DNA of 41,345 bases from an uncultured Prevotellaceae bacterium (GCA_900316505.1 ONDH01000030.1:1-41345), one strand, 5' to 3'; positions 24,428 through 33,719 are shown, counted from the first letter of the stretch. A program made the numbers and translations. Notes: generated by a model not told the origin, from the letters alone.

Positions 24428-26896
24428 TTATTTTTTGTTCTTTTTGATTCTGATAATGGAGAAGGAGTTGGCGGGAACTCTTGTATTGAATGTGTCGCTG
24501 ACAGTGATTGTCTTGGTTTCATTTGTTTTCCAGTCACGTTCACCCTTGGGGTTGACGTCACCTGCCATCACCGTGAAATCTGCTTTGGTGTTGTAGCCAT
24601 TCAGCGTGCCTTCTCCCAAAGCGATGCTGAGGTCTGTCTCTGTGGGAAGGAGGCTGACCACCTTGATGATGATGTCGCCTGTGCGGCTGTCGATGACAAC
24701 AGACTTGTCGATATATTCCGTCAAACGGTCACTCTGTAAGGTGAGCTTTCCGTCAGTAGAGGTGTAAGATGCCTGAAGGTCAGAATACACATACTTGTCA
24801 CCTGCGTTCTGTCCATAAGCTCGTTGTACGAAATAGTTGGCTGTTGGCTTCACTTCTTTGTTGTTGAAGTAGATGAGGTCTGGATTCCAGCTGGTGTGTC
24901 CTTCCTTGGCGAGCAGGGGTGCATAGGAGGACATCACCACCACGTCTGCGTTTCGTTCCACGTTGGCAAGGTAGGCTGCCTCCATCAATGCATTGATGAC
25001 ATTGTTGCCCTTGGATGCCCATTCTCCCAGATACACCTTGGTGCCTTTGCGGTCATAATTGTCATAGAAGTCGCGGTGATGGAAATACCAGTTGATGGAG
25101 TTGTAGTAGTGCTCATCCACGATGGGGATATTCTTGGCTTTTGCCTCTCGCCAACCATATTCGTAGTCACTACCTTCCCAGAAAGGACCAACAGTTCCTA
25201 CGATGGTGATTTCGGGATGAACTTTTTGGATGCCCTCAATGAGAAAATGGTAGCGTTTCAGGAATGTGTCGCTGATGAGGTCCTCATTTCCAATGCCTAA
25301 ATATTTCAAGTTGAAAGGTTTGGGGTGACCTGCCTTCGCACGGATCTTGGCGAGTTCTGATGTCTTGGCGTCACCATTCGCCCATTCGATGAGATCGAGG
25401 AGCTCTTGTAAATAACTCTCCATCGTGAGGGGCTTGCCCATGTATGTGTAAGGCGAAGGCTTGCCTTGCAGGTCTGCCTCAAAAGGAAGACCGCCCTGTT
25501 GACCTGCTCCTCCTTTCCATGAGTTCTGGCAGGGGACACCTGCCGCCAGCACGGGAAGCGGTTCTGCACCAATGTCTTCGCAGAATTGGAAATATTCATG
25601 GAAACCCAATCCACGTGTTTGGTGGTAGCTCCAGATGTTCATATCGGGTTGGCGTTCCCAAAGTTCTCCCACCGTGGCTTGCCAGTGGTAGATGTTGTCG
25701 ATGCCCTGACCATGTGTGGCACATCCTCCTGGGAAGCGGACAAAGCGTGGCTTAAGGTCGGCAATCACTTCGGCAAGGTCTTTGCGCAGTCCGTTAGGGT
25801 GACCTTTGAAGGTCTCTTGGGGAAAGAGGGAAATAAAGTCAAGATGAATGCTGCCAACTTCAAGTGGTTCTATCACAAGACTTGCTTTGTCGGCTGATTG
25901 TAAAGCGGTTAATACAACCTTTTGTTGACGCCATTCTTTTGTTGCCTTGAAGGTCTTTGACGCGATGATGGTCTTGCCTTCAACCAATGAAACACGGAGT
26001 GGACCGGCTCCCTTGGTGAAGAGGCTGAAATCATATTTCTTGCCTTTCTGAAGGGGGATGCCATCCCAACCCTCGTTGGTGAGTTTTGCTCCAGGCGCAG
26101 TGGTTTTGAGCACGGCATAGTGGGCGTTGTTCTTGTGGATTGGCGCTTGTGTCTCGATGGTCCATGTGGTGCCTTCTCCTTCCAGTTTCCATGCGGTCTT
26201 GGCGTCCCAGCCACGATGGTCGTCAGCGGTGTATTCGAAATCGCGGTTCTGGATGAGTTCCGCATAGAGACCTCCATCGGCAGCATAACTGATGTCCTCA
26301 AAGAAGATGCCCATGAGGTCGGGCGAAATGTCTTTCACGTCATTCATGTTCACCTTGAGAGTGGCATTGATGCCCTTGGCGGTCTTCAAGACCTCGGTTG
26401 CGCCCAAAAAGTCGTCACGCTCCCATGCGTTGTTCTGATTGGCAAGCATCTGTTTGTTGAACAGATTTTGCAATCCTTCATAAGGGATGCGGATGATGTT
26501 GTCTTGAGAAGCCTTCTCTTGCTTTGCCACAATGTTTGGAAACTCGTTTTCAGCGACATAAGGATAGTCTTGTGGTTTCCAAAGCGCGAAATCTTCTGAT
26601 TCGGTCACGCCCATCTGTCCATTCTTGAGATTTGGAATGAATACAGCGCGATAGGTCTTTCCATCGTAGGAGAGGACAGGGTAGTAGAGCTTCTTCTCGC
26701 TGCCCCATGTGCCGTAGTCGCTCTCGAAGAGGTTACAATTCACATGTGTCCAATGTTTTTTGTCGATGGAATAGGCAATCTGCATGCTGCGTGTGCCATT
26801 TTTCACTTCGGGGCGTACCCACACAGAATCAGGATGGTTGGCAAATGCCGACAGCGATGCCACAGCCAATGATGCAGTCAGGAAAAGATGTTTCAT
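24428..26896 (-). CDS. GH51 alpha-L-arabinofuranosidase with extra N-terminal domain
   Basis: This 822-residue secreted enzyme (signal peptide about 1-19) should release arabinose side chains from arabinoxylan or arabinan. After an N-terminal region (about 22-150, see below) comes an arabinofuranosidase start (NMNDVKDISPDLMGIFFEDISYAADGG), a CBM4_9-like beta-sandwich (about 230-355), the TIM barrel (RFVRFPGGCATHG) and a C-terminal beta domain. The acid/base Glu is in LGIGNED near residue 538 and the nucleophile Glu in YLGEWAS near 624. Residues about 22-115 (IAYSIDKKHW, DYGTWGSEKKLYYPVL, DFALWKPQDYP) resemble one or two blades of a GH43-type propeller rather than GH51, so the protein looks like a fusion. 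The lipoprotein gene precedes it by 44 bp and the CE2 gene follows it. Confidence 0.9.
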   Translation of the reverse strand: MKHLFLTASLAVASLSAFANHPDSVWVRPEVKNGTRSMQIAYSIDKKHWTHVNCNLFESDYGTWGSEKKLYYPVLSYDGKTYRAVFIPNLKNGQMGVTESEDFALWKPQDYPYVAENEFPNIVAKQEKASQDNIIRIPYEGLQNLFNKQMLANQNNAWERDDFLGATEVLKTAKGINATLKVNMNDVKDISPDLMGIFFEDISYAADGGLYAELIQNRDFEYTADDHRGWDAKTAWKLEGEGTTWTIETQAPIHKNNAHYAVLKTTAPGAKLTNEGWDGIPLQKGKKYDFSLFTKGAGPLRVSLVEGKTIIASKTFKATKEWRQQKVVLTALQSADKASLVIEPLEVGSIHLDFISLFPQETFKGHPNGLRKDLAEVIADLKPRFVRFPGGCATHGQGIDNIYHWQATVGELWERQPDMNIWSYHQTRGLGFHEYFQFCEDIGAEPLPVLAAGVPCQNSWKGGAGQQGGLPFEADLQGKPSPYTYMGKPLTMESYLQELLDLIEWANGDAKTSELAKIRAKAGHPKPFNLKYLGIGNEDLISDTFLKRYHFLIEGIQKVHPEITIVGTVGPFWEGSDYEYGWREAKAKNIPIVDEHYYNSINWYFHHRDFYDNYDRKGTKVYLGEWASKGNNVINALMEAAYLANVERNADVVVMSSYAPLLAKEGHTSWNPDLIYFNNKEVKPTANYFVQRAYGQNAGDKYVYSDLQASYTSTDGKLTLQSDRLTEYIDKSVVIDSRTGDIIIKVVSLLPTETDLSIALGEGTLNGYNTKADFTVMAGDVNPKGERDWKTNETKTITVSDTFNTRVPANSFSIIRIKKNKK

Positions 26897-26940
26897 GTAG
26901 GTTAATAATTAGTTAATCAGTGGGAGTGTGTCGTTATTCT

Positions 26941-27390
26941 TTATTCTGTTACAGTGAGGTTGGCGCTGTTGCTTTCGATGGTGGAAGCTCCAAAGGGGCT
27001 GCCGTTGGCAAAAAGGCTTGCTGCCTCCACAGTTATCTGGGTGATTCTTAGTGTGTATCTACCAGTGGGTGCCTCACTTGGTATTGGGATTGTAAAAGTG
27101 GGTTCCTTCATGTCTAATGAAGAGCCTTCCCCTTTTATGGTGTAAACAGGATCCGTGGCATAGTTGGCAAGCGTCCATGAGTATTTGACTTTATACCACG
27201 ATTTACCCATCGACTGGATTTTGAGTGTGGCATTCACCGATTTTCCCGCTTGTACAGATGTGGGGTTAATCACCACTTCCTTAAAAACAGGAGGAACAGC
27301 GTCCATCTCGGGATCATTACTGCAGTTGGTAAAGAAGAGTGGGGCTACAACAATCAGGAGTGTTGCCCACAAAAGCATGTTTCGTTTCAT
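26941..27390 (-). CDS. Small lipoprotein with Ig-like domain
   Basis: A 149-residue protein with a lipoprotein signal sequence ending at Cys23 (LFFTNC). The residues after it, SNDPEMD, are acidic and resemble the Bacteroidetes lipoprotein export signal, so surface exposure is plausible. The rest (VVINPTSVQAGKSVNATLKI, YSWTLANYA, PTGRYTLRITQITVEA) reads as one beta-sandwich of Ig or cadherin-like type. No enzymatic motif is visible and I cannot name a function; a glycan-binding or structural role fits its place as first gene of the GH51-CE2 operon. Its -7 box lies 43 bp upstream of the ATG. Confidence 0.8.
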   Translation of the reverse strand: MKRNMLLWATLLIVVAPLFFTNCSNDPEMDAVPPVFKEVVINPTSVQAGKSVNATLKIQSMGKSWYKVKYSWTLANYATDPVYTIKGEGSSLDMKEPTFTIPIPSEAPTGRYTLRITQITVEAASLFANGSPFGASTIESNSANLTVTE

Positions 27391-27432
27391 TGTTTGTCTC
27401 GCGATTTTGGTCGTTTTCTTTTATTTTTGTTG

Positions 27433-27440
27433 CAAAGGTA
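27433..27440 (-). promoter_or_regulatory. -7 box of the lipoprotein-GH51-CE2 operon
   Basis: TACCTTTG on the minus strand, followed by C, 43 bp upstream of the lipoprotein ATG. The expected -33 position falls inside the heptamer array 27448-27475 and shows no TTTG. Confidence 0.6.
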
Positions 27441-27447
27441 AAGAAAA

Positions 27448-27475
27448 GTTAGGAGTTGGGAGTTAGGAGTTGGGA
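27448..27475. repeat. Four-unit heptanucleotide array between divergent promoters
   Basis: GTTAGGA, GTTGGGA, GTTAGGA, GTTGGGA: four 7-bp units of the same family as the array inside trmN6. The array fills the space between the two divergent -7 boxes and covers the -33 position of both. Confidence 0.9.
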
Positions 27476-27483
27476 GTTTTTCG

Positions 27484-27491
27484 TAACTTTG
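27484..27491 (+). promoter_or_regulatory. -7 box of ribE
   Basis: TAACTTTG followed by C, 28 bp upstream of the ribE ATG at 27519. The -33 position lies in the heptamer array and lacks TTTG. Confidence 0.6.
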
Positions 27492-27518
27492 CATACATAT
27501 TTTATAAATATTAAGACT

Positions 27519-28121
27519 ATGTTTAGCGGAATCGTTGAAGAATTTGCCACAGTTGTGGCGATAGAAAAGGAACTGGAGAATGTTCATTTCACCCTCACTT
27601 GTTCATTTGTGGATGAATTGAAGATAGACCAAAGTGTGGCTCATAACGGTGTGTGTCTCACGGTGGTGAAGATTTTTGACGGGAAGTACGTGGTTACGGC
27701 TATGAAGGAAACCTTGCTGAAGAGTAATCTTGGATTGCTGAAGGTGGGTGACAAGGTGAATGTGGAACGCTCCATGATGATGAACGGACGTCTGGACGGT
27801 CATATCGTGCAGGGACATGTTGACCAGACCGCTGAGTGTGTGGCGAAGATTGACCAACAGGGCAGTTACACATTCCGTTTCAAATATCTGTTTGACAAGG
27901 AAATGGCCAAGAAGGGCTATATGACGGTTGACAAGGGGAGTGTGACGGTGAATGGTGTCAGCCTGACGGTGTGCAATTCGCAGGATGACAGTTTTGAGGT
28001 GAACATCATTCCTTACACCTATGACAACACCAATTTCCACACAATAGAGGTGGGTACGAAGGTGAATCTGGAGTTTGACATCATCGGGAAATACATCGCC
28101 CGTATTCAGTCATTTAACTAA
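27519..28121 (+). CDS. ribE: Riboflavin synthase, alpha chain
   Basis: It converts two 6,7-dimethyl-8-ribityllumazine molecules to riboflavin and the pyrimidine precursor, the last step of vitamin B2 synthesis. The 200-residue product has the MFSGIVEE start and two tandem lumazine-binding domains: SVAHNGVCLTVV in the first (about 40-51) and SVTVNGVSLTV in the second (about 138-148). The length matches the family. The start at 27519 is fixed by the MFSGIVE signature; 21 upstream in-frame codons only translate the heptamer repeat and promoter. No other rib gene is adjacent, and a terminator separates it from ilvD. Confidence 0.96.
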   Translation: MFSGIVEEFATVVAIEKELENVHFTLTCSFVDELKIDQSVAHNGVCLTVVKIFDGKYVVTAMKETLLKSNLGLLKVGDKVNVERSMMMNGRLDGHIVQGHVDQTAECVAKIDQQGSYTFRFKYLFDKEMAKKGYMTVDKGSVTVNGVSLTVCNSQDDSFEVNIIPYTYDNTNFHTIEVGTKVNLEFDIIGKYIARIQSFN

Positions 28122-28162
28122 TAGCTGTGTTCTCAAATCATTTCTTTTTGTGCAAAAATAGG

Positions 28163-28206
28163 GCGGAATCTTTGCCAATTGCGAGGTTCCGCTTGTTTTT
28201 ATTTAA
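28163..28206 (+). terminator. Rho-independent terminator after ribE
   Basis: GCGGAATC (28163-28170) pairs with GGTTCCGC (28185-28192) with one G-T wobble and an inner TTGC/GCGA extension. TTGTTTTTATTT follows. Confidence 0.82.
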
Positions 28207-28236
28207 AAAGATGTGTCAAATGTCATCTGAATTTTG

Positions 28237-28359
28237 TAATTTTGCAACCGTTTTACTCCTTTCCCACTTGCTGGGAGAGGTGTTTTGTCGTAATGAAGCA
28301 TGGGGGCATTTCTGCTCCATGAAGCGTAAAAAGATAATATAAGAACTCTAACATACAAT
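28237..28359 (+). promoter_or_regulatory. Promoter and structured leader of the ilvDBNC operon
   Basis: TAATTTTG (28237-28244) followed by C fits the -7 box. The ~110-nt leader holds a 9-bp hairpin (CCTTTCCCA at 28258-28266 with TGGGAGAGG at 28272-28280) followed by TGTTTTG, which resembles a weak terminator. A second stem, CATGGGG/CTCCATG, lies at 28299-28321. A tiny frame, ATG at 28319 reading MKRKKII and stopping at 28342, contains two ATA isoleucine codons in a row. Attenuation is a reasonable guess but is not proven by the layout. Confidence 0.45.
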
Positions 28360-30162
28360 ATGAAACATCAGTTACGTAGTGCTGTCTGCACTGAAGGTCG
28401 CCGTATGGCTGGAGCACGTGCTCTGTGGGTAGCCAACGGCATGAAGCGTGAACAATTCGGCAAACCTATCATTGCCATCGTCAATTCTTTCACTCAGTTT
28501 GTTCCTGGTCACACTCATCTGCATGAGGCTGGACAGATTGTGAAAGAGGAGATTGAAAAGATGGGATGTTATGCGGCAGAGTTCAACACCATCGCCATTG
28601 ATGATGGTATTGCCATGGGACATGACGGCATGCTCTATTCACTGCCTTCTCGCGACATCATCGCTGACTCTGTGGAGTATATGTGCAATGCACACAAGGC
28701 TGATGCAATGATTTGTATCTCCAACTGTGACAAGATCACACCGGGTATGCTGATGGCTGCCATGCGTCTGAACATCCCTGCTGTGTTTGTCAGTGGTGGT
28801 CCTATGGAGGCTGGTAAGTACAAGGGCGAGAACCTCGACCTGATTGCTGCGATGATTAAGGGCGCTGATCCCACGGTGAACGATGAGGAACTGGCAGAGG
28901 TGGAAAACCGTGCATGTCCAGGTTGCGGTTGCTGCTCAGGTATGTTTACAGCAAACTCAATGAATAACCTGACCGAAGCCATCGGTCTTTCTCTTCCTGG
29001 TAACGGAACGATTCTTGCCACCCATGTGAACCGTAAGGAACTGATGAAGGCAGCTGCCCGCCAGATTGTGAAGAACGCATTCGCTTATTACGAAGATGGT
29101 GATGAGTCAGTCCTTCCTCGTTCAATAGCCACCCGCAAGGCTTTCCTCAATGCAATGACGCTTGACATTGCGATGGGCGCTTCAACCAATACGGTGCTGC
29201 ATCTTCTGGCAGTGGCTCAAGAGGCTGGGGTGGACTTCACGATGGCTGACATCGACAAGCTTTCCCGCAAGACTCCTTTCCTCTGCAAACTTGCGCCAAA
29301 CTCACAGAAGTATAGTGTGCAGGAATGCGGTCGTGCAGGCGGTATGCTGAACTTGCTGGGCGAATTGGCAAAGGGCGGTCTGATTGACACATCTGTGAAG
29401 CGTGTGAATGGCGCCACTTTGGCAGAGGATATCGAGAAGTATTCTATTTTGAAAGACAACATAGACCCTGAGGCAAAACGCATCTACTCGAGCGCTCCTG
29501 CTGGTGTGTTCTGCAATCAGCTGGGTGTTCAGAACACCAATTATGAAACGCTTGACACCGACCGTGCGAATGGTTGTATCCGTGATATTGAGCATGCTTA
29601 CACTAAGGATGGTGGCATGGCGATTCTCTTCGGCAACATCGCTCAGGATGGTTGTGTGGTGAAGACAGCCGGTGTGGATGAGAGCATTTGGAAGTTCTCC
29701 GGACCAGCTGTGGTGTTCGACTCACAGGAAGACGCTTGTGAGGGCATCCTTGGCGGCAAAGTGAAGAAGGGTGACGTGGTGGTCATCACGCACGAGGGAC
29801 CGAAGGGTGGTCCTGGCATGCAGGAGATGCTTTATCCAACCTCATACATCAAGAGTATGCACATGGGTAAGGAATGTGCCCTGATTACAGACGGACGTTT
29901 CTCTGGTGGTACGTCTGGTCTTTCCATCGGACATATTTCTCCAGAGGCAGCATCTGGTGGCAATATCGGTAAGATTAAGGATGGCGACATCATCGACATT
30001 GATATTCCGAACCGCAGCATCAACGTACGTCTCAGCGACGAGGAATTGGCAGCGCGTCCACAGCAACCGCTGAAACGTAATCGTGTAGTATCAAAAGCTC
30101 TCCGTGCATACGCCCAGAGTGTGGCAAGTGCAGACAAGGGAGGTGTAAGAATCATTGACTAA
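28360..30162 (+). CDS. ilvD: Dihydroxy-acid dehydratase
   Basis: IlvD dehydrates dihydroxy-isovalerate and -methylvalerate to the 2-keto acids in valine, leucine and isoleucine synthesis. The 600-residue product carries the iron-sulfur cysteines in [11 protein letters not shown] (near 124) and [17 protein letters not shown] (near 190), plus [15 protein letters not shown] and the [20 protein letters not shown] block near the end. The length fits the long IlvD/Edd class. It is the first gene of the ilv operon; ilvB starts 52 bp downstream after a spacer in which CTAG recurs four times at 8-9 bp intervals (30170-30199). Confidence 0.97.
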   Translation: MKHQLRSAVCTEGRRMAGARALWVANGMKREQFGKPIIAIVNSFTQFVPGHTHLHEAGQIVKEEIEKMGCYAAEFNTIAIDDGIAMGHDGMLYSLPSRDIIADSVEYMCNAHKADAMICISNCDKITPGMLMAAMRLNIPAVFVSGGPMEAGKYKGENLDLIAAMIKGADPTVNDEELAEVENRACPGCGCCSGMFTANSMNNLTEAIGLSLPGNGTILATHVNRKELMKAAARQIVKNAFAYYEDGDESVLPRSIATRKAFLNAMTLDIAMGASTNTVLHLLAVAQEAGVDFTMADIDKLSRKTPFLCKLAPNSQKYSVQECGRAGGMLNLLGELAKGGLIDTSVKRVNGATLAEDIEKYSILKDNIDPEAKRIYSSAPAGVFCNQLGVQNTNYETLDTDRANGCIRDIEHAYTKDGGMAILFGNIAQDGCVVKTAGVDESIWKFSGPAVVFDSQEDACEGILGGKVKKGDVVVITHEGPKGGPGMQEMLYPTSYIKSMHMGKECALITDGRFSGGTSGLSIGHISPEAASGGNIGKIKDGDIIDIDIPNRSINVRLSDEELAARPQQPLKRNRVVSKALRAYAQSVASADKGGVRIID

Positions 30163-30214
30163 AAGAAAACTAGGGAAACTAGAATCACTAGATAACTAGA
30201 CAATTAAAAAAGAC

Positions 30215-31909
30215 ATGAGTGAAAAGATAACAGGTGCAGAGGCTTTGATGAGAGCTTTGGAGCATGAGGGGGTGGATGTCCTCTTCGGCTATCCAGGCGG
30301 AAGCATCATGCCTACATACGATGCACTTTATGACCATAAGAAGACACTGAATCACATTCTTGTTCGCCATGAACAGGGAGCCGTTCATGCTGCTCAGGGT
30401 TATGCCCGTGTGAGCGGCAAAGTGGGTTGTGCCATCGTGACCTCAGGTCCTGGCGCCACCAATACGGTGACAGGAATCGCTGACGCCATGATTGACTCCA
30501 CTCCGATGGTGGTCATCTGTGGTCAGGTGGGTGTTGCCATGTTGGGTACAGACGCCTTTCAGGAAGTCGATGTGGTGGGTGTGACTTCACCTATCAGCAA
30601 GTGGAGCTATCAGATTCGTCGTGCGGAAGATGTGGCTTGGGCTGTGGCTCGTGCGTTCTATATCGCCAAGAGTGGTCGCCCTGGTCCTGTGGTGCTCGAC
30701 TTTGCCAAGAATGCGCAGACGGGCATGGTGGAGTTTGAACCTGCAGAGGTGGATTTCATTCGCAGTTATGACCCTGATCCAGATTTGAACATGACGGACA
30801 TTGAGCGTGCCGCCAAGATGATCAATAACAGCGTGAAACCTTTTGTTCTGGTGGGACAAGGTGTGGAACTGGGTAATGCCACAGAGGAACTTCGCACGTT
30901 CTTGGAAAAGGCTGACCTTCCATGCGGAACTACGTTCATGGGACTTTCCGCCATTCCTTCCGACCACCGTCTGAACATGGGTATCTTGGGCATGCACGGT
31001 AATCTTGGTCCTAATGTGATGACCAATCAGTGTGACTTGCTCATTGCTGTCGGCATGCGTTTTGATGACCGTGTGACGGGCAATCTTGCCACTTATGCCA
31101 AACAGGCTAAGATTATCCATTTCGACATAGACCATGCAGAGTTCAACAAGAATGTTCCTGTTGATTTGAAAGTGTGGGGCAACTGTAAGGAAACGCTTGC
31201 AGCTGTGACGAAATTGTTGGATACATCCAAGCATACATCTTGGATTGAAGGTTTCAAACCATACGCTGAGAAAGAATATGAGAAGGTGATAGACAAGGCA
31301 CTCCATCCAACAGAAGGACCACTTTTGATGGGTGAGGTGATTCGCAAGGTGAGCGAAGCAGCGCATAACGAAGGCATCATGGTGACCGATGTTGGACAGA
31401 ACCAGTTGATGGCTTGCCGTTACTTCAAGTTCACCCAAAAGCGTTCGGTGGTCACTTCCGGCGGTTTGGGAACGATGGGTTTCGGTCTTCCTGCAGCCAT
31501 CGGTGCCACTTTCGGAGCACCTGACAGAACCGTTTGTCTTTTCGTGGGCGATGGTGGCTTGCAGATGACGATTCAAGAACTCGGCACCATCATGGAACAA
31601 GGAGCCCCTGTGAAGATTATTCTCCTGAACAACAACTTCCTTGGTAATGTGCGCCAGTGGCAGGAGATGTTCTTCGCTCACCGTTATTCATTCACCCCGA
31701 TGGTCAATCCGAACTACGAATTGATAGCAAAGGGTTATGGCATTCCAGCCAAGACGGTGATTGAACGTCAAGACCTTGACGCAGCGATTGCCGAGATGTT
31801 GGCAACACCAGGTCCATATCTTTTGCAGTGTGCCATCAAGGAAGAAGACAATGTGCTTCCGATGACTCCTCCTGGAGCTAACATTGATGAGATGCTGCTT
31901 GAGTTATAA
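30215..31909 (+). CDS. ilvB: Acetolactate synthase, large (catalytic) subunit
   Basis: A thiamine-diphosphate enzyme that makes acetolactate or acetohydroxybutyrate from pyruvate and 2-ketobutyrate. Features of the 564-residue protein: FGYPGGSIMPTYDAL (near 23-37), the catalytic Glu in VRHEQGAVHAAQGYAR (near 51), the FAD/linker region GMHGNLGPNVM, and the ThDP signature GDGGLQMTIQELGT through LLNNNFLGNVRQWQ (about 445-480). Its stop TAA overlaps the ilvN start (TAATG), so the catalytic and regulatory subunits should be translated in step. Confidence 0.97.
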   Translation: MSEKITGAEALMRALEHEGVDVLFGYPGGSIMPTYDALYDHKKTLNHILVRHEQGAVHAAQGYARVSGKVGCAIVTSGPGATNTVTGIADAMIDSTPMVVICGQVGVAMLGTDAFQEVDVVGVTSPISKWSYQIRRAEDVAWAVARAFYIAKSGRPGPVVLDFAKNAQTGMVEFEPAEVDFIRSYDPDPDLNMTDIERAAKMINNSVKPFVLVGQGVELGNATEELRTFLEKADLPCGTTFMGLSAIPSDHRLNMGILGMHGNLGPNVMTNQCDLLIAVGMRFDDRVTGNLATYAKQAKIIHFDIDHAEFNKNVPVDLKVWGNCKETLAAVTKLLDTSKHTSWIEGFKPYAEKEYEKVIDKALHPTEGPLLMGEVIRKVSEAAHNEGIMVTDVGQNQLMACRYFKFTQKRSVVTSGGLGTMGFGLPAAIGATFGAPDRTVCLFVGDGGLQMTIQELGTIMEQGAPVKIILLNNNFLGNVRQWQEMFFAHRYSFTPMVNPNYELIAKGYGIPAKTVIERQDLDAAIAEMLATPGPYLLQCAIKEEDNVLPMTPPGANIDEMLLEL

Positions 31910-32589
31910 TGCAAACGACAAAGAAAACCTTTGGTGGTCAGTGCGGCGAGTGTTCCTCATGCGGAAAATGTGAGCGTCTGCTCGGAGCGCATCCCGCCAA
32001 AGAAAAGGAAATAAAAGTACAAACTCCAACAATGGAACAAGATACAACAAAGCTCTATACTTTCCTGATTTATTCAGAGAATGTGCCAGGTCTGCTTTCA
32101 CAGATCACGGCTGTGTTCACACGTCGTCAGGTTAATATCGAGTCGCTCAATGTGTGTGCATCCAGCACGCCTGGTGCGCATAAGTACACTGTCACAGCCT
32201 ACTGCGATGAACGCATGGCTCGAATCCTTACATCACAGGTGGAGAAACGTATTGACGTGCTTCAGGCGCACTTCTATACGGACGAGGAATTGTTCATCAA
32301 TGAGACGGCATTGTTCAAACTCAGTACGCCTGCGATGATGAAGAACCGCGAAGTCAGCAGTTTGGTGCGCTCTTATGATGCGCGCATCATCGAGGTGAAC
32401 AGCACCTACTCTGTGGTGGAGATCACAGGTTTCCCTGATGTAATCATCTCCCTCTTCGACCAGTTGAAGAAGATGGATTGTGTCTTGCAGTTTGTCCGTT
32501 CGGGACGTATCTGCATCACCAAGAGCCGTGTGGAGCATTTGGATGAATGGTTGGCTGTTCGTGAAGCAAAGAGAAAAGCTACAAAATAA
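31909..32589 (+). CDS. ilvN: Acetolactate synthase small subunit with Cys-rich N-terminal extension
   Basis: The regulatory subunit of acetolactate synthase, expected to bind valine for feedback control. The ACT domain begins at about residue 47 (LYTFLIYSENVPGLLSQITAVF, VNIESLNV) and the second domain follows from about 120. From the ATG at 31909, which overlaps the ilvB stop, the product is 226 residues. The first 41 are an unusual extension with C-x2-C-x2-C-x2-C (QCGECSSCGKC). An alternative ATG at 32032 (MEQDTTKLYTF) would give the usual 185-residue length. The overlap favours the long form, but I cannot exclude the short one. ilvC follows after 59 bp containing a GCAAGGA/TCCTTGC stem (32611-32627). 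Confidence 0.92.
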   Translation: MQTTKKTFGGQCGECSSCGKCERLLGAHPAKEKEIKVQTPTMEQDTTKLYTFLIYSENVPGLLSQITAVFTRRQVNIESLNVCASSTPGAHKYTVTAYCDERMARILTSQVEKRIDVLQAHFYTDEELFINETALFKLSTPAMMKNREVSSLVRSYDARIIEVNSTYSVVEITGFPDVIISLFDQLKKMDCVLQFVRSGRICITKSRVEHLDEWLAVREAKRKATK

Positions 32590-32648
32590 CACATTTTATA
32601 ATAATAACCAGCAAGGATCTTCCTTGCACAAATAAAAACAAAAACAAA

Positions 32649-33692
32649 ATGGCAAAAATGAATTTTGGTGGCGTTATCGAAGAGGTAATGACACGTGAAG
32701 AATTCCCACTGGAGAAAGCTCGTGAGATTTTGAAGGACGAGACTATCGCAGTGATTGGTTATGGCGTTCAGGGTCCTGGTCAGGCTTGCAACCTCCGCGA
32801 CAACGGTTTCAACGTAATCGTTGGTCAGCGTCAGGGCAAGACTTTCGAGAAGGCAATTAAGGATGGTTGGGTACCTGGTGAGACTCTTTTCTCTATCGAG
32901 GAGGCTGCCGAGAAGGGTACAATCGTGATGTGTCTGCTTTCAGACGCTGCTGTGATGTCTGTATGGCCAACTCTCAAGAAGTACCTCACTCCTGGTAAGG
33001 CTCTCTACTTCTCTCATGGTTTCGCTATCACTTGGAACGACCGCACTGGTTGTGTTCCTGCTAAGGACATCGACGTGATCATGGTGGCTCCAAAGGGTTC
33101 TGGTACATCACTCCGCACCATGTTCCTCGAAGGTCGTGGTTTGAACTCTTCTTACGCAGTATATCAGGACGCTACAGGCAAGGCTCTCGACCGTACACTC
33201 GCTCTGGGTATCGGTATCGGTTCTGGCTACCTGTTCGAGACTACTTTCCAGCGCGAGGCTACTTCTGACCTCACTGGTGAGCGTGGTTCACTTATGGGTG
33301 CAATCCAGGGTCTTCTCCTCGCTCAGTACGAAGTGCTCCGTGAGAATGGTCACACTCCATCTGAGGCATTCAACGAGACAGTTGAAGAGCTCACTCAGTC
33401 ACTCATGCCTCTCTTCGCTCAGAAGGGTATGGACTGGATGTACGCTAACTGCTCAACCACTGCACAGCGTGGTGCCCTCGACTGGATGGGTCCTTTCCAC
33501 GATGCTATCAAGCCAGTTGTTGAGAAGCTCTATGCTTCTGTGAAGTCAGGTCATGAGGCTCAGATTTCTATCGACGCTAACTCTAAGCCAGACTACCGCG
33601 TAGGTCTTGAGAAGGAGCTTGCTGCTCTCCACGATTCAGAGATGTGGCGTACTGCAGAGGTTGTTCGTCAGCTTCGTCCTGAGAACAACTAA
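32649..33692 (+). CDS. ilvC: Ketol-acid reductoisomerase
   Basis: It isomerises and reduces acetolactate with NADPH (or NADH) in branched-chain amino-acid synthesis. The 347-residue class I-type product has the Rossmann motif IGYGVQGPGQACNLRDNG (36-53), followed by GQRQGKTF, which sets cofactor choice. The catalytic Lys/His region is YFSHGFAITWN and VAPKGSG, and the metal-binding TSDLTGERGSLMG carries the conserved Asp and Glu. It uses GGT, GCT, CTC and CGT codons noticeably more than its neighbours, consistent with high expression (a visual impression, not a computed index). It ends the operon before a strong terminator. Confidence 0.97.
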   Translation: MAKMNFGGVIEEVMTREEFPLEKAREILKDETIAVIGYGVQGPGQACNLRDNGFNVIVGQRQGKTFEKAIKDGWVPGETLFSIEEAAEKGTIVMCLLSDAAVMSVWPTLKKYLTPGKALYFSHGFAITWNDRTGCVPAKDIDVIMVAPKGSGTSLRTMFLEGRGLNSSYAVYQDATGKALDRTLALGIGIGSGYLFETTFQREATSDLTGERGSLMGAIQGLLLAQYEVLRENGHTPSEAFNETVEELTQSLMPLFAQKGMDWMYANCSTTAQRGALDWMGPFHDAIKPVVEKLYASVKSGHEAQISIDANSKPDYRVGLEKELAALHDSEMWRTAEVVRQLRPENN

Positions 33693-33719
33693 TTCTTGAT
33701 TCATTAGAGAACAAAAAGA

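Noticed and set aside
28230..28290. Leucine/valine-rich string (TVLLLSHLLGEVF) in the ilvD leader as a classic leader peptide
   Set aside because: The frame's start codons lie before the predicted transcription start, so it would not be translated from this promoter.
30587..31681. 364-codon open frame antisense to ilvB
   Set aside because: Mirror of ilvB; His- and Thr-rich composition with no family resemblance.
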